Under the pieces are notes generated by a model. That model was not told where the DNA came from and did no database searches. It saw only the letters and a list, made by a program, of their open reading frames with translations. A stretch of 64,000 nucleotides of DNA. It comes from Rhodococcus rhodochrous (GTDB taxonomy: Bacteria; Actinomycetota; Actinomycetes; Mycobacteriales; Mycobacteriaceae). The translations under genes were made by a program, and so were the position numbers. This document shows positions 8,680 to 17,024 of this stretch, piece by piece. Where the stretch lies: assembly GCF_014854695.1 (NCBI RefSeq), contig NZ_CP027557.1, positions 4,030,001-4,094,000 on the forward strand, written 5' to 3'. Positions within the stretch are counted from its first letter, which is position 1; each line of letters begins with the position of its first letter.

Positions 8680-9474
8680 TCAGGAGGCGGGCGCGCCGGG
8701 CTCGCGCCCGGCGCCGGGGGCACCGGCGAAGGCCTGCGCGAGGCCGAGCCATTCCTCCGCGTCCGGGCCGTCGGTGACGAGGGCGGTGTCGTCGCGGTGG
8801 ATGCGCTGGGTGACGAGCAGGCAGAAGTCGAGGGCCGGGCCGGTGACCGACTGCGCCGCGTCCTCCGGACCCCATTCCCAGCTGTCCCCGCCGGGGGCGG
8901 TGAGCACCACACGGAACGGCTCGGCCGGAGGCTTCCGGTCGCGGATGACGTACGCGAAGTCGCGCGTCCGCACACCCAGGTGCGCGATGTTCTTCAGGCG
9001 CGCGGTGGGCGTGCGGGTGACGCCGAGGGCGTCTGCGACGTCTCCCCCGTGCGCCCAGGTCTCCATGAGCCGGGCGGTTGCCATCGACGCCGGGGACATC
9101 GGCGGCCCGAACCACAGGATCTTCGTACCGCGCGGGAGCTCGGCGAGCGCGTCGGCGAGTTCGCGTCGGGTGTCACGCCAGTCGGCGAGCAACTCCGCGG
9201 GCGGCCGCCCCGCCTGTTCCTCGGCACCGACGTCGACGAATCCCAGCGGGTCGCCGAATGCCGCTTCGACCATCTTCACGAAGGCGTCCGGGTCGCGCAC
9301 GGCGGTGAGCGCCGCCCGGTCGGTCCACAGCAGGTGACCGATCTGGTGAGCGATGGTCCAGCCCTCCGCCGGGGTGGGCAGTGCCCAACTCCCATCGGGC
9401 AGGTTCGCGACGAGAGCGTCGAGATCGTCGCCCTCCGCGCGGAGATCGTCGAGCACGGTGCGCAGATCGGACAT
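8680..9474 (-). CDS. TIGR03084-type protein (maleylpyruvate isomerase/DinB-like fold)
   Basis: This 264-aa protein belongs to the mycothiol-dependent maleylpyruvate isomerase/DinB-like group, of the subtype usually named TIGR03084. The N-terminal helical bundle shows [18 protein letters not shown] near residues 39-56, and [14 protein letters not shown] supplies further His. These histidines would form the metal site. The reaction is not known for this subtype. It is the first gene before the two acyl-CoA dehydrogenases on the same strand (gaps 69 and 58 bp), which suggests a role in an acyl-CoA or thiol-linked catabolic pathway. Confidence 0.8.
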   Translation of the reverse strand: MSDLRTVLDDLRAEGDDLDALVANLPDGSWALPTPAEGWTIAHQIGHLLWTDRAALTAVRDPDAFVKMVEAAFGDPLGFVDVGAEEQAGRPPAELLADWRDTRRELADALAELPRGTKILWFGPPMSPASMATARLMETWAHGGDVADALGVTRTPTARLKNIAHLGVRTRDFAYVIRDRKPPAEPFRVVLTAPGGDSWEWGPEDAAQSVTGPALDFCLLVTQRIHRDDTALVTDGPDAEEWLGLAQAFAGAPGAGREPGAPAS

Positions 9475-9567
9475 GCGGCAAGCGTCACACGTCACAGCCC
9501 CAAAATCAAGCACTGGTGATTGTTTTTGCGGCAGGCGTCGTCCGGGCCCGTCGGACAGACTGACGGG

Positions 9568-10431
9568 ATGGCCGACGATTCCCGCACGCACACCGTCGGG
9601 CCTGTCGTCGCGGTCCTCACCGCGGTGCTGTCGATGCAGTTCGGGGCGGCCTTCGCCGCGACGCTGTTCGACCGGGCGGGCGCCCTCGGCACGGTGACCC
9701 TGCGCCTGCTGTTCGCGGCCGTGATCCTCTGCGCGTTCACCCGGCCCCGGCCGCGGACGTGGACACCGGCACAGTGGCGGGCGGTGGTGACACTGGGCGC
9801 GAGTCTCGCGCTGATGAACACGGCGTTCTACGGGGCGTTGACGCGACTGCCGCTCGCCGCGACCGTCACCATCGAATTCCTCGGCCCTCTCGGGCTGGCC
9901 GCGATCCTGTCCCGACGTGTGCGCGACGCTCTGTGGGTGGTGCTCGCGCTGAGCGGGGTGGTCCTGCTCGGCGTCGGCGACGGTGCCGGGTTGTCCACCG
10001 GTCTCGATCCGCTCGGAGTCGCCTTCGCGCTGGTCGCCGCATCGGGGTGGGCCTGGTACATCGTCGCCGGCTCACGTATGGCGACGACCCTGCCCGGGTC
10101 TGCAGGGCTGGCCGGGGCCACGACGATCGCGGCCGTCGTCGTCCTGCCGTTCGGCGCGGCGACGGCCGGCACCGAACTCCTCCGGCCCGACCTCGTGCTC
10201 GCAGGACTCGCCGTGGCGCTGCTGTCGTCGGCGATCCCGTACACCCTCGAGATCCGTGCCCTGCGCGACCTGCCGAAGAAGGTGTTCGCGATCCTCATCG
10301 CGCTCGAGCCCGCCGCCGCAGCGCTCGCCGGAGCTCTGGTGCTGGGGCAGGTCGTCGAACCTCTCGCCCTCGCGGGTATCGCACTCGTGGTGGTCGCCGG
10401 GGCCGGTGCGTTGCAGCACTCGCGCGCGTGA
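9568..10431 (+). CDS. EamA/RhtA-type membrane exporter
   Basis: This is a 287-aa integral membrane protein with about ten hydrophobic segments in two repeated halves, the DMT-superfamily EamA arrangement. Typical motifs are [20 protein letters not shown] in the first half and [20 protein letters not shown] in the second. RhtA-like members export amino acids such as threonine or homoserine; the substrate here is inferred only from family resemblance. I chose the ATG at 9568 (MADDSRTHT); the frame stays open 16 codons upstream. It is divergent from the TIGR03084 gene and convergent with a LysR gene. Confidence 0.85.
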   Translation: MADDSRTHTVGPVVAVLTAVLSMQFGAAFAATLFDRAGALGTVTLRLLFAAVILCAFTRPRPRTWTPAQWRAVVTLGASLALMNTAFYGALTRLPLAATVTIEFLGPLGLAAILSRRVRDALWVVLALSGVVLLGVGDGAGLSTGLDPLGVAFALVAASGWAWYIVAGSRMATTLPGSAGLAGATTIAAVVVLPFGAATAGTELLRPDLVLAGLAVALLSSAIPYTLEIRALRDLPKKVFAILIALEPAAAALAGALVLGQVVEPLALAGIALVVVAGAGALQHSRA

Positions 10432-10454
10432 CCCGGCGCCGGACGTAGGACCGG

Positions 10455-11348
10455 TCAGCGGGTACGGGTGATCAGTCGGACCAACTCCCCCGCCGGACCG
10501 GACAACGCCCGCGGCGGCCTCCAGACCGCGCGGAGCACACGCTGTAGGTCGAGTCCGTCCACCGCGACCGCGACGAGCCGACCGGACTCCAGGTACTCCT
10601 CCACCGCGAGGGTGCTCAGCACCGCCGGGCCCGTGCCCCCGAGCACGCTCGTGCGGACCGCGGCTCCGCTCCCGAGTTCGAGCAGCGGTGCGGCCCGGTC
10701 GTACTCCTGCAACGCGAGGTCGAGGGTGCGGCGGGTACCGGACCCCTCCTCACGGACGACCAGTGGTGTCGCCGCGAGTTCGGCCACGGTGAGCGGGCGC
10801 CGCCGCCGCGCCCAGGGATGCTGCGGCGGGACGACCACGACCAAGCGGTCGCGTGCCACCGCGACACTGTGCAGTCCCTCCGGAACCGTCGGCCCCTCGA
10901 CGAACCCGACGTCGCATCCGCCCTCGGCGACGACATCACACACCCGCATCGAGTTGTGGACCTGCAACTGGATCTGGACGTCGTCGCGGAGCGTGCGGAA
11001 GGCGCCGAGCCACCGCGGGATGAGGTGTTCGGCGACCGTCATCGACGCCGCGACCACCAGTTCGGGTTGCTGCTCGACACGCAGTGCTGCAGCGGCGTCG
11101 AGGAGGCGTTCCGCATCGGCCAGGACCTCCCGCGCCCAGTGCGCGACCACCGTGCCCTCCGGGGTGAGCACCGAACCCGTCCGGCCCCGCCGCACGAGGA
11201 CCGCGCCGAGTTGCCGTTCGAGCCGGCGCAGCATGCGGGTCGCGTTGGGTTGGGCGAGACCGGCCGCGCGGGCCGCGGCGCCGAGCCCACCCCGGTCGTC
11301 GACCCCGACGAGCAGTTCCAGAGCGACGAGATCCGGCCAGTTGGTCAT
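10455..11348 (-). CDS. LysR-family transcriptional regulator
   Basis: This is a 297-aa LysR-type regulator. The winged helix-turn-helix is at residues 5-65 (GLGAAARAAGLAQPNATRML, then RRLERQLGAVLVRR), followed by the two-lobed effector domain (LVVAASMTVAEHLIPRWLGA, GGCDVGFVEG, LVVREEGSGTRRTLD). It is divergent from a YeiH-type exporter gene, and a CATATC-N5-GATATG inverted repeat lies between them. LysR proteins commonly activate the divergent gene in response to a small molecule, so it probably controls the exporter. CysB- or YeiE-like sulfur sensing is possible but not shown. Confidence 0.9.
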   Translation of the reverse strand: MTNWPDLVALELLVGVDDRGGLGAAARAAGLAQPNATRMLRRLERQLGAVLVRRGRTGSVLTPEGTVVAHWAREVLADAERLLDAAAALRVEQQPELVVAASMTVAEHLIPRWLGAFRTLRDDVQIQLQVHNSMRVCDVVAEGGCDVGFVEGPTVPEGLHSVAVARDRLVVVVPPQHPWARRRRPLTVAELAATPLVVREEGSGTRRTLDLALQEYDRAAPLLELGSGAAVRTSVLGGTGPAVLSTLAVEEYLESGRLVAVAVDGLDLQRVLRAVWRPPRALSGPAGELVRLITRTR

Positions 11349-11376
11349 GCACGAACGATATGCCGTACCCGCTACT

Positions 11377-11393
11377 CATATCCATTCGATATG
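11377..11393. promoter_or_regulatory. LysR-type operator candidate
   Basis: CATATC-CATTC-GATATG is a 6-bp inverted repeat with a 5-nt spacer. It contains the ATA-N9-TAT arrangement typical of LysR sites. It lies 28 bp upstream of the LysR start and about 55 bp before the preferred start of the divergent exporter gene. Confidence 0.5.
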
Positions 11394-11449
11394 ACCTCAT
11401 GTCCGATCGGCGGCTGGTGCGGACACCGCTGCGACGGAAGAGTCGAGGC

Positions 11450-12475
11450 ATGCTCACCGTCCACGCGCCCGCATCCCGGCCCACCGTCGTCCCGGGGCTC
11501 CTGGTGGCCGCGGCAGGCGCGGTCGTCGCGTTGGGAACGACGCACCTGATCCCCGGGGCGAGTCCGCTGCTCGTCGCGATCGTCCTGGGTGTGGTCGTGG
11601 CGAACGTCGGTCTGCCCGCCCCGGTGGTCGAGGTTCTGGAGCCGGGCCTGGGTATGGCGGCGAAGCGTCTCCTCCGAGTGGGCGTCGCCCTGCTCGGCGT
11701 GCAACTCGCGGTCTCCGATCTCGTCGGCCTCGGGTGGGGCACAGCGGTCGTCGCGGCGGCCGTCGTCGTCGCGGGCATCTGCGGGTCGCTCGCCTTCGGC
11801 CGGTGGCTCGGGGTGGGCTGGACCCAGCGCCTGCTCATCGCGTGCGGTTTCTCGATCTGCGGAGCTGCGGCCGCGGCGGCGGTCGACGGTGTGATCGATT
11901 CGCGCAAACGCGAACTCGTCACCACCGTCGCATTGGTGGTCGTCTTCGGCACCGCGATGATCCCGCTCGTTCCGCTCGCCGCGGGCATGCTCGGGCTGAC
12001 TCCCGGGACCGCCGGTCTGTGGGCGGGTGCGGCGATCCACGAGGTCGCCCAGGTGGTCGCGACCGGCACCGCCCTCGAAGCCACCGCCGGTGGGGTGCTC
12101 GCCGCGGCGGTGACGGTCAAGCTCGCGCGGGTGGCACTGCTGGCCCCGGTCGTGGCGATCGTCGGGGTGATCGCCCGACGGCGCGGTGACGGTCGCCGAG
12201 ACGAGCGCACTCCCCCGATCGTGCCGGTCTTCCTGCTCGGCTTCCTCGCGTGCGTCGCACTGCGCTCGACCGGACTGCTCGATCCGATCGTGGTGGAGAC
12301 TACGGGGACGGTGCAGCGCGCGTTGCTGACCGTCGCCATGTTCGCCCTGGGCGCCGGGGTGCGCCGGGAAGTCCTCCGCGGCGTCGGATGGCGCCCGATC
12401 GCACTCGCGGCAGCGGCGACCGTCTGGGTCGCCGCGATAGCGCTGATCGGCGTGTCGTCACTCGGCGGGCAGTGA
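11450..12475 (+). CDS. YeiH/UPF0324 putative sulfate exporter family protein
   Basis: This is a 341-aa protein with about ten membrane segments, of the UPF0324 (YeiH/YadS) family. Conserved blocks are LGVVVANVGLP, LLRVGVALLGVQL, CGFSICGAAAAAA and AAIHEVAQVVATG. The family is annotated as sulfate or thiosulfate exporters, but direct proof is scarce. Three in-frame starts exist (11360, 11399, 11450). I prefer ATG 11450, which has a GAGG nearby and leaves the LysR operator outside the gene. The 3' end runs into a 17-bp tandem repeat that supplies its stop codon. Confidence 0.82.
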   Translation: MLTVHAPASRPTVVPGLLVAAAGAVVALGTTHLIPGASPLLVAIVLGVVVANVGLPAPVVEVLEPGLGMAAKRLLRVGVALLGVQLAVSDLVGLGWGTAVVAAAVVVAGICGSLAFGRWLGVGWTQRLLIACGFSICGAAAAAAVDGVIDSRKRELVTTVALVVVFGTAMIPLVPLAAGMLGLTPGTAGLWAGAAIHEVAQVVATGTALEATAGGVLAAAVTVKLARVALLAPVVAIVGVIARRRGDGRRDERTPPIVPVFLLGFLACVALRSTGLLDPIVVETTGTVQRALLTVAMFALGAGVRREVLRGVGWRPIALAAAATVWVAAIALIGVSSLGGQ

Positions 12476-12531
12476 GTATCGGCGGGCAGTGAGGATCAGC
12501 GGGCGGTGACGATCAGCGGGCAGTGACGATC
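12464..12531. repeat. Four-copy 17-bp tandem repeat
   Basis: The units are at 12464-12480, 12481-12497, 12498-12514 and 12515-12531. The first reads GGCGGGCAGTGAGTATC, and neighbouring units differ at one to three positions. The array covers the last codons and stop of the YeiH-type gene (plus) and the last codons and stop of a DUF202 gene (minus). Each unit carries TGA on the plus strand and TCA on the same strand, so every copy can end either gene. Confidence 0.9.
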
Positions 12532-12845
12532 AGTACGGCCGACGAGATCGCGAGCACCACGACCGTGGCGGAGACCGAGACGTTGCGCCACCAGAAATAG
12601 GGCGCGCGACCCGCGACCAGACCGCGCACCCGCGCGCGGTGACCGATCCGGGAGGCGAGCAGCACCGCGAGCACGGGCACGAGGCAGATCAGGCCGATCG
12701 TCGCGACCACGGCACCCGGGCCGGGCACGAACCGCATGAATCCGAGCACCACCGCACCGAGCACCGAGGCGGTGCGCAGCCACGCCAGACTCGTCCGTTC
12801 GGGCTGCAGACCTGCGTCGCCGTGCCGCAGATCGTCCCCGCTCAC
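12513..12845 (-). CDS. DUF202 membrane protein
   Basis: This 110-aa protein has the DUF202 signature near the N-terminus (QPERTSLAWLRTASVLGAVV), then three hydrophobic segments. DUF202 proteins are small inner-membrane proteins of unknown function, resembling the membrane part of yeast VTC subunits. The GTG start lies 13 bp after the stop of a second DUF202 gene, so the two are probably co-translated and may form a heteromer. The C-terminal LIVTAR and stop codon are encoded inside the 17-bp tandem repeat. Confidence 0.82.
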   Translation of the reverse strand: MSGDDLRHGDAGLQPERTSLAWLRTASVLGAVVLGFMRFVPGPGAVVATIGLICLVPVLAVLLASRIGHRARVRGLVAGRAPYFWWRNVSVSATVVVLAISSAVLIVTAR

Positions 12846-12858
12846 GATGCCGCTCGTC

Positions 12859-13224
12859 TCACCGGGCGATCGCGACGGCGAGCACGACCCCCGAGACCCC
12901 CAGGGCCAGGGCGAGGAAGTAGGCCACCCACGGCACCGGGAGTGCGCGTCCGGTGCGCATCGCGTGCTCGACGCGGTGCCAGCGGATCAGCGCGAACACC
13001 GTGAGCACGGCGGCGAATCCGAGCAACGCACACGCCAGCACCGTGCGGAGCCCCTCCGACACGATGCCGCCCGCGAAGGTCTCCAGCGCGACCGCCGCGG
13101 CGATGACGCCGAGCGCGGTCCGCACCCACGCCAGGAAGGTGCGCTCGTTGGCCAGCGTGAAACGAGGGTCCGGGTCCGTACCGTCACGCAGCGCCTTCGG
13201 GCGCCAGCCTCCGCTGGTCTCCAC
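12859..13224 (-). CDS. DUF202 membrane protein
   Basis: This 121-aa protein starts at GTG (METSGGWRPKALRDGTDPDP). The DUF202 core ANERTFLAWVRTALGVIAAA lies at about residues 25-44, followed by two more membrane segments. It belongs to the same family as the next gene but is clearly diverged from it. Tandem DUF202 genes fit a two-subunit membrane complex; that is inference. It lies 24 bp after the Rieske gene on the same strand. Confidence 0.83.
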   Translation of the reverse strand: METSGGWRPKALRDGTDPDPRFTLANERTFLAWVRTALGVIAAAVALETFAGGIVSEGLRTVLACALLGFAAVLTVFALIRWHRVEHAMRTGRALPVPWVAYFLALALGVSGVVLAVAIAR

Positions 13225-13248
13225 GGAGCGGACTCTATCCCGGACCGA

Positions 13249-13710
13249 TCAGCCCACGACGAGATCGGACCCGCGCGCCGCCACGGGACGGGTCTTCAGC
13301 GGCCGCTTCGCAGGTCCTTCGACCGGGGCGCCGTCGAGGTCGTACCGGCTGCCGTGGCACGGGCAGATGATGCGCTCACCCTCGACACCGCTGAGATTGC
13401 AGCCCTGATGGGTGCAGATCGCGATGAACGCGCGGAAGTCGCCCTCTGCGGGCTGAGTGACGACGAGCCTCTTCGATTCGAGCATGACGCCCCCGCCGAC
13501 CGGCACGTCCGCGACGGCGGCGACGACCTCCGCGTCGGGTCCGGGAGGCGCCGTCGTGGTCGGTGCGGGCACCGCCGATCGCGCCTCGCCGGTGTCGCCG
13601 GACGATCCGCAGGCCGTGAGGGCCGCGCCGGCCGCCACCACACCGGCGCCGCCGATGAGAGTGCGGCGTGTGAGCGCCGTGCGGTCGAGATTGTCGCTGC
13701 TCATGCACAT
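13249..13710 (-). CDS. Rieske [2Fe-2S] lipoprotein with Tat-type signal
   Basis: This is an exported Rieske iron-sulfur protein. Counting from the second Met (13704), a twin-arginine motif (LTRRTLIGG, residues 12-20) precedes a hydrophobic stretch and lipobox LTAC with Cys32. A Ser/Thr/Pro-rich linker follows, then the Rieske domain. The cluster ligands are Cys97 and His99 in CTHQGC, and Cys114 and His117 in CPCHGS. It should be folded in the cytoplasm, exported by Tat and tethered outside the membrane. The redox partner is unknown. It is too short to be the QcrA subunit of the bc1 complex. The start may be 13710 or 13704. Confidence 0.9.
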   Translation of the reverse strand: MCMSSDNLDRTALTRRTLIGGAGVVAAGAALTACGSSGDTGEARSAVPAPTTTAPPGPDAEVVAAVADVPVGGGVMLESKRLVVTQPAEGDFRAFIAICTHQGCNLSGVEGERIICPCHGSRYDLDGAPVEGPAKRPLKTRPVAARGSDLVVG

Positions 13711-13793
13711 GTCCGTTCGGGTCGGGATTCGGTTCTCCCGAGCCTATCGACGAACGCCCGGGCGGGCCGCGACCTGCGTCACCCGCAGCTCGG

Positions 13794-15470
13794 TCAGCGG
13801 CGCAACGAGGCGAGCAGCGGAAGACGGCGTCGGCGACGACCGAGTTCGACGAGGGTCTCGCGATCGGTGATCTTGACGCGGGGCCGGCCCTGGGCTCGTC
13901 CGGCCTGCCGCTCGGCGGCGTCGATGGTCTTCCAGCCGTGCAGGTCCACTCGATCGGGCCTGCGCTGTGTGAGCAACCGGTTCAGCGCCCGGCGGTCTCC
14001 GCGGGGAGCGGCGAGTGCACCGGAGTCGAAGTCGGCCAGCAGCGCCGCGACGGTCTCCTTCGCGCATCCCTTGTTGGTGCCGATGACGCCGCTCGGCCCG
14101 CGCTTGGCCCACCCGGTGACGTAGACGCCGGCGCCCACACGACCGCCGGTGTTGGGAACGACCCCGCGGACGTCGTCGAAGGGCACACCCGGAAGCGGAA
14201 CGCCGCGATAGCCGATCGACCGGAGTACGAGCGTGGCGGGTGAGTCCTCGAACCGGCCGGTGGGGCGGGCGGTGAGGCGGCCACCGTCGTCGACGAGTTC
14301 GGTGCGTTCGATCCGCACGCCGGTCACGTGGTCGTCGCCGAGCAGTTCACTCGGCGCGGCGAGGTACCGGAAGACGATGCGGCGGTGCCCGGGACGGACG
14401 GGCCGTCCGGCGTACTCACGGGCGAGACGGACACGCAGCGCGGTCGCGGCGTCCTCCTCCACGGCCCGGGCGCTCACCGGATCGAGTTCGAGGTCGGCGT
14501 CGTCGACGACGACGTCGACCCCGGTGAGGTCGCCGAGTGCGAGGAACTCCGGATTGCTGTACGCGGCCTGCGCCGGGCCGCGTCGGCCGAGCAGGACGAC
14601 CTCGCGGATGTTGCTCTCCCGCAGCGCCTTCAAAGCGTGGTCGGCGATGTCGGTGCGCGCCAGTTCGTCGACGTCCATGGTGAGGATCCGCGCGACATCG
14701 AGGGCGACGTTGCCGTTGCCGACGATGACGGCGCGTTCGCCGGACAGATCGAAGGTGCGGTCGGCGTAGTCGGGGTGGCCGTTGTACCAGGCGACGAACT
14801 CGGTGGCGGCGTGGCTGCCGGGCAGGTCCTCGCCCGCGATCCCGAGTCGGCGGTCGGACGACGCACCGGTCGCATAGATCACGGCGTGGTGATGCTCGAG
14901 CAGTTCGGCGTGAGTGATGTCGCGTCCGATCTCGGTGGCGAGGTGCAGGGCGAACTCCTCGCGCCGGAACGACCATTCGAACGATTCCGTGACCGCCTTG
15001 GTCCCCGGATGGTCGGGGGCGACACCGGCGCGCACGAGGCCGAAGGGAGTCGGGAGCCGGTCGAACATCTCGACCTCGACGTCGGACCGTTCGAGCAGTT
15101 CCTGGGCGGCGTAGCAGGCCGCGGGGCCGGCGCCGACGATGGCGACCCGCAGCGTTCCGCGATCGCGCGGAGGCGCCGGGACGGGCACGAGGGGCTGCCA
15201 CCCCTCCGGCGCCGGGTGATCCTCGTACCAGGCCGCGTTGATCTCGGCGAACCGCTTCTGGGAGGGATCGAGCTTGTCCTCGGGCAGGATCGCCTCGACC
15301 GGGCACGCGTCGGCGCAGGCGCCGCAGTCGATGCAGGTCTTCGGATCGATGTGCAGCATCTCGGCGGTGGCGAACTCGGGCTCGTCCGGCGAGGGGTGGA
15401 TGCAGTTCACGGGGCAGACCGCGACGCAGCTCGCGTCGTTGCAGCAGGTCTGGGTGATCACATAGGCCAT
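13794..15470 (-). CDS. fprB: Ferredoxin / ferredoxin-NADP+ reductase fusion (FprB type)
   Basis: This 558-aa flavoprotein has a built-in ferredoxin. Residues 1-60 form a bacterial 7Fe/8Fe-type ferredoxin (CCNDASCVAVCPVNCIHP, then CIDCGACADACPVEAI). From about residue 107 there is an adrenodoxin-reductase-like domain with an FAD loop VAIVGAGPAACYAAQE and an NADP-binding region VIVGNGNVALDVARIL. It passes electrons between NADPH and ferredoxins or cytochromes P450. The arrangement matches mycobacterial FprB. It lies 83 bp upstream of the Rieske gene on the same strand, so a shared redox role is possible. I chose the ATG at 15470, where the ferredoxin begins; the longer upstream opening is not conserved. 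Confidence 0.93.
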   Translation of the reverse strand: MAYVITQTCCNDASCVAVCPVNCIHPSPDEPEFATAEMLHIDPKTCIDCGACADACPVEAILPEDKLDPSQKRFAEINAAWYEDHPAPEGWQPLVPVPAPPRDRGTLRVAIVGAGPAACYAAQELLERSDVEVEMFDRLPTPFGLVRAGVAPDHPGTKAVTESFEWSFRREEFALHLATEIGRDITHAELLEHHHAVIYATGASSDRRLGIAGEDLPGSHAATEFVAWYNGHPDYADRTFDLSGERAVIVGNGNVALDVARILTMDVDELARTDIADHALKALRESNIREVVLLGRRGPAQAAYSNPEFLALGDLTGVDVVVDDADLELDPVSARAVEEDAATALRVRLAREYAGRPVRPGHRRIVFRYLAAPSELLGDDHVTGVRIERTELVDDGGRLTARPTGRFEDSPATLVLRSIGYRGVPLPGVPFDDVRGVVPNTGGRVGAGVYVTGWAKRGPSGVIGTNKGCAKETVAALLADFDSGALAAPRGDRRALNRLLTQRRPDRVDLHGWKTIDAAERQAGRAQGRPRVKITDRETLVELGRRRRRLPLLASLRR

Positions 15471-15637
15471 GGGAAGAGTCCTCGGCAGCCGGGCGGAGCG
15501 TCCGCGATTTTCATGTAACGATCCGTAACAGTTAATTCGACTGTAGCGGCTGCCACCGCGGGTTCGCAAGAGAACCTGCGACCCACCCACCGAAGCTGCG
15601 AGAATCGCACGATCGGACATCCGAACCGGGGGGACAC

Positions 15638-16450
15638 ATGGCCACGTCGACGCCGAGCACCGACCTGCCTCGGACACGACCGCTGACGGAACTGCCCGAG
15701 GAGGCGGACCCCTTCTCCACCGAGCGCACCGTCCGCACCGGCGACGTCGACACCGGCAAGCGACTGCGACTCGACGGCATCGCCCGCTATCTCCAGGACA
15801 TCGGCACCGACAACCTCGCCGCCGTCGGCGCGTCCGAGACCGACCCGCTCTGGATCGTCCGGCGCACGATCGTCGACGTGCACCGCCCCGCCGAGTACGG
15901 CCGCACGCTCCGGCTGCGACGCTGGTGCGACGCCCTGTCGACACGATGGGCGAACGTGCGGGTCCGCCTCGACGATCCCGACGACGCCCCGAACGGCCCA
16001 CTGATCGAGACCGCGGCGTTCTGGATCGACATCGGCCCCACCACCGGAGCCCCCACCCGGATCAGCGACGGCCTGTTCGAGCACATGGCCCGCTATGCGC
16101 ACGACACGCGCCTGAAGTGGACGGCGTGGCTGCCCGGTCGCGCACCCGACGCGGCCGACGACGAACGGGTCTTCCCTCTGCGCGCCACCGACCTCGATCC
16201 GTTCGGGCACGTCAACAATGCCGTCTACTGGCACGGCCTCGAGGAGCTCCTGCCCCTCCGGCCGGACGTCCCGGACGCGCCGTACCGGGCGGTGATCGAA
16301 CACCTGCACCCCGTCGCCGCCGGTGAGACCCTCACACTGCGGACGACCTTGCGAGAGGACGGACTGACGGTCTGGTTCACGGTCGAGGATCACACTCGCG
16401 CGGTCGCGTGGATCGGCCGGGAACCGGACGCTCTACGGTGGACCCCATGA
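15638..16450 (+). CDS. Acyl-ACP thioesterase family protein (double hotdog)
   Basis: This 270-aa protein contains two hotdog domains of the acyl-ACP thioesterase type. The first has TGDVDTGKRLRLDGIARYLQ near residue 32, and the second has the catalytic-type motif ATDLDPFGHVNNAVYWHGLE near residue 187. It would release fatty acids from ACP or CoA in the cytoplasm. In mycolate producers its exact role is not settled. The ATG follows a GGGGGGAC ribosome binding site. Its stop overlaps the start of a SixA-type phosphatase by 4 nt. It is divergent from fprB. Confidence 0.85.
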   Translation: MATSTPSTDLPRTRPLTELPEEADPFSTERTVRTGDVDTGKRLRLDGIARYLQDIGTDNLAAVGASETDPLWIVRRTIVDVHRPAEYGRTLRLRRWCDALSTRWANVRVRLDDPDDAPNGPLIETAAFWIDIGPTTGAPTRISDGLFEHMARYAHDTRLKWTAWLPGRAPDAADDERVFPLRATDLDPFGHVNNAVYWHGLEELLPLRPDVPDAPYRAVIEHLHPVAAGETLTLRTTLREDGLTVWFTVEDHTRAVAWIGREPDALRWTP

Positions 16451-16938
16451 CCCGTACCCTGATCTTGCTGCGCCACGGCAAGTCCGCGTACCCGGACGAC
16501 GTGGACGATCACGAGCGTCCCCTCTCTCCCCGCGGACGCCGCGAGGCCGGACTCGCCGGTCGCTGGATCCGGGCGAACCTGCCCGAGGTGGACGCCGTTC
16601 TGTGCTCCACCGCGACCCGGACGCGCAAGACACTCGCCGAGGCGGCGGTCGAGGCTCCCGTCGAGTACCGCGACAGCCTGTACCACGCCGATCCGGAATC
16701 CCTGGTCGCCGAGATCCGGGGAACGGCCGACGACGTGCAGACCCTGCTCGTCGTCGGGCACGAGCCGACCCTCTCCGCGACCGTCCTCGGGCTCATCACG
16801 GATCACAGCACCGACGCTGCCCATCAGGTGGCCGAGAAGTTCCCCACCTCCGCGATCGCGGTCCTCACGGTGAGCGGATCCTGGTCCGAACTGTCGCGAG
16901 GCACGGCCGAACTCGTGGACTTCCACATCCCACGCTGA
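16447..16938 (+). CDS. SixA-type histidine phosphatase
   Basis: This 163-aa member of the histidine phosphatase superfamily starts MTRTLILLRHGKSAY. LLRHGK supplies the phosphorylated His (about residue 10) and the second catalytic His is in VVGHEPTLSAT. SixA proteins dephosphorylate phosphohistidine in phosphotransfer proteins, but small-molecule substrates are possible. Translation is coupled to the thioesterase (ATGA overlap). Confidence 0.88.
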   Translation: MTRTLILLRHGKSAYPDDVDDHERPLSPRGRREAGLAGRWIRANLPEVDAVLCSTATRTRKTLAEAAVEAPVEYRDSLYHADPESLVAEIRGTADDVQTLLVVGHEPTLSATVLGLITDHSTDAAHQVAEKFPTSAIAVLTVSGSWSELSRGTAELVDFHIPR

Positions 16939-16978
16939 CCCACCCCGAGCGCAACCGCCGCGGCACCTCTCGGTATGG

Positions 16979-16998
16979 CATTCTCCTGCATGAGAATG
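16979..16998. promoter_or_regulatory. Inverted repeat upstream of the SnoaL-like gene
   Basis: CATTCTC-CTGCAT-GAGAATG is a perfect 7-bp inverted repeat 27 bp upstream of the GTG start at 17025. Position and symmetry suggest an operator; the regulator is unknown. Confidence 0.4.
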
Positions 16999-17024
16999 AC
17001 CTTTCCGAATCATCAGGAGATGCC

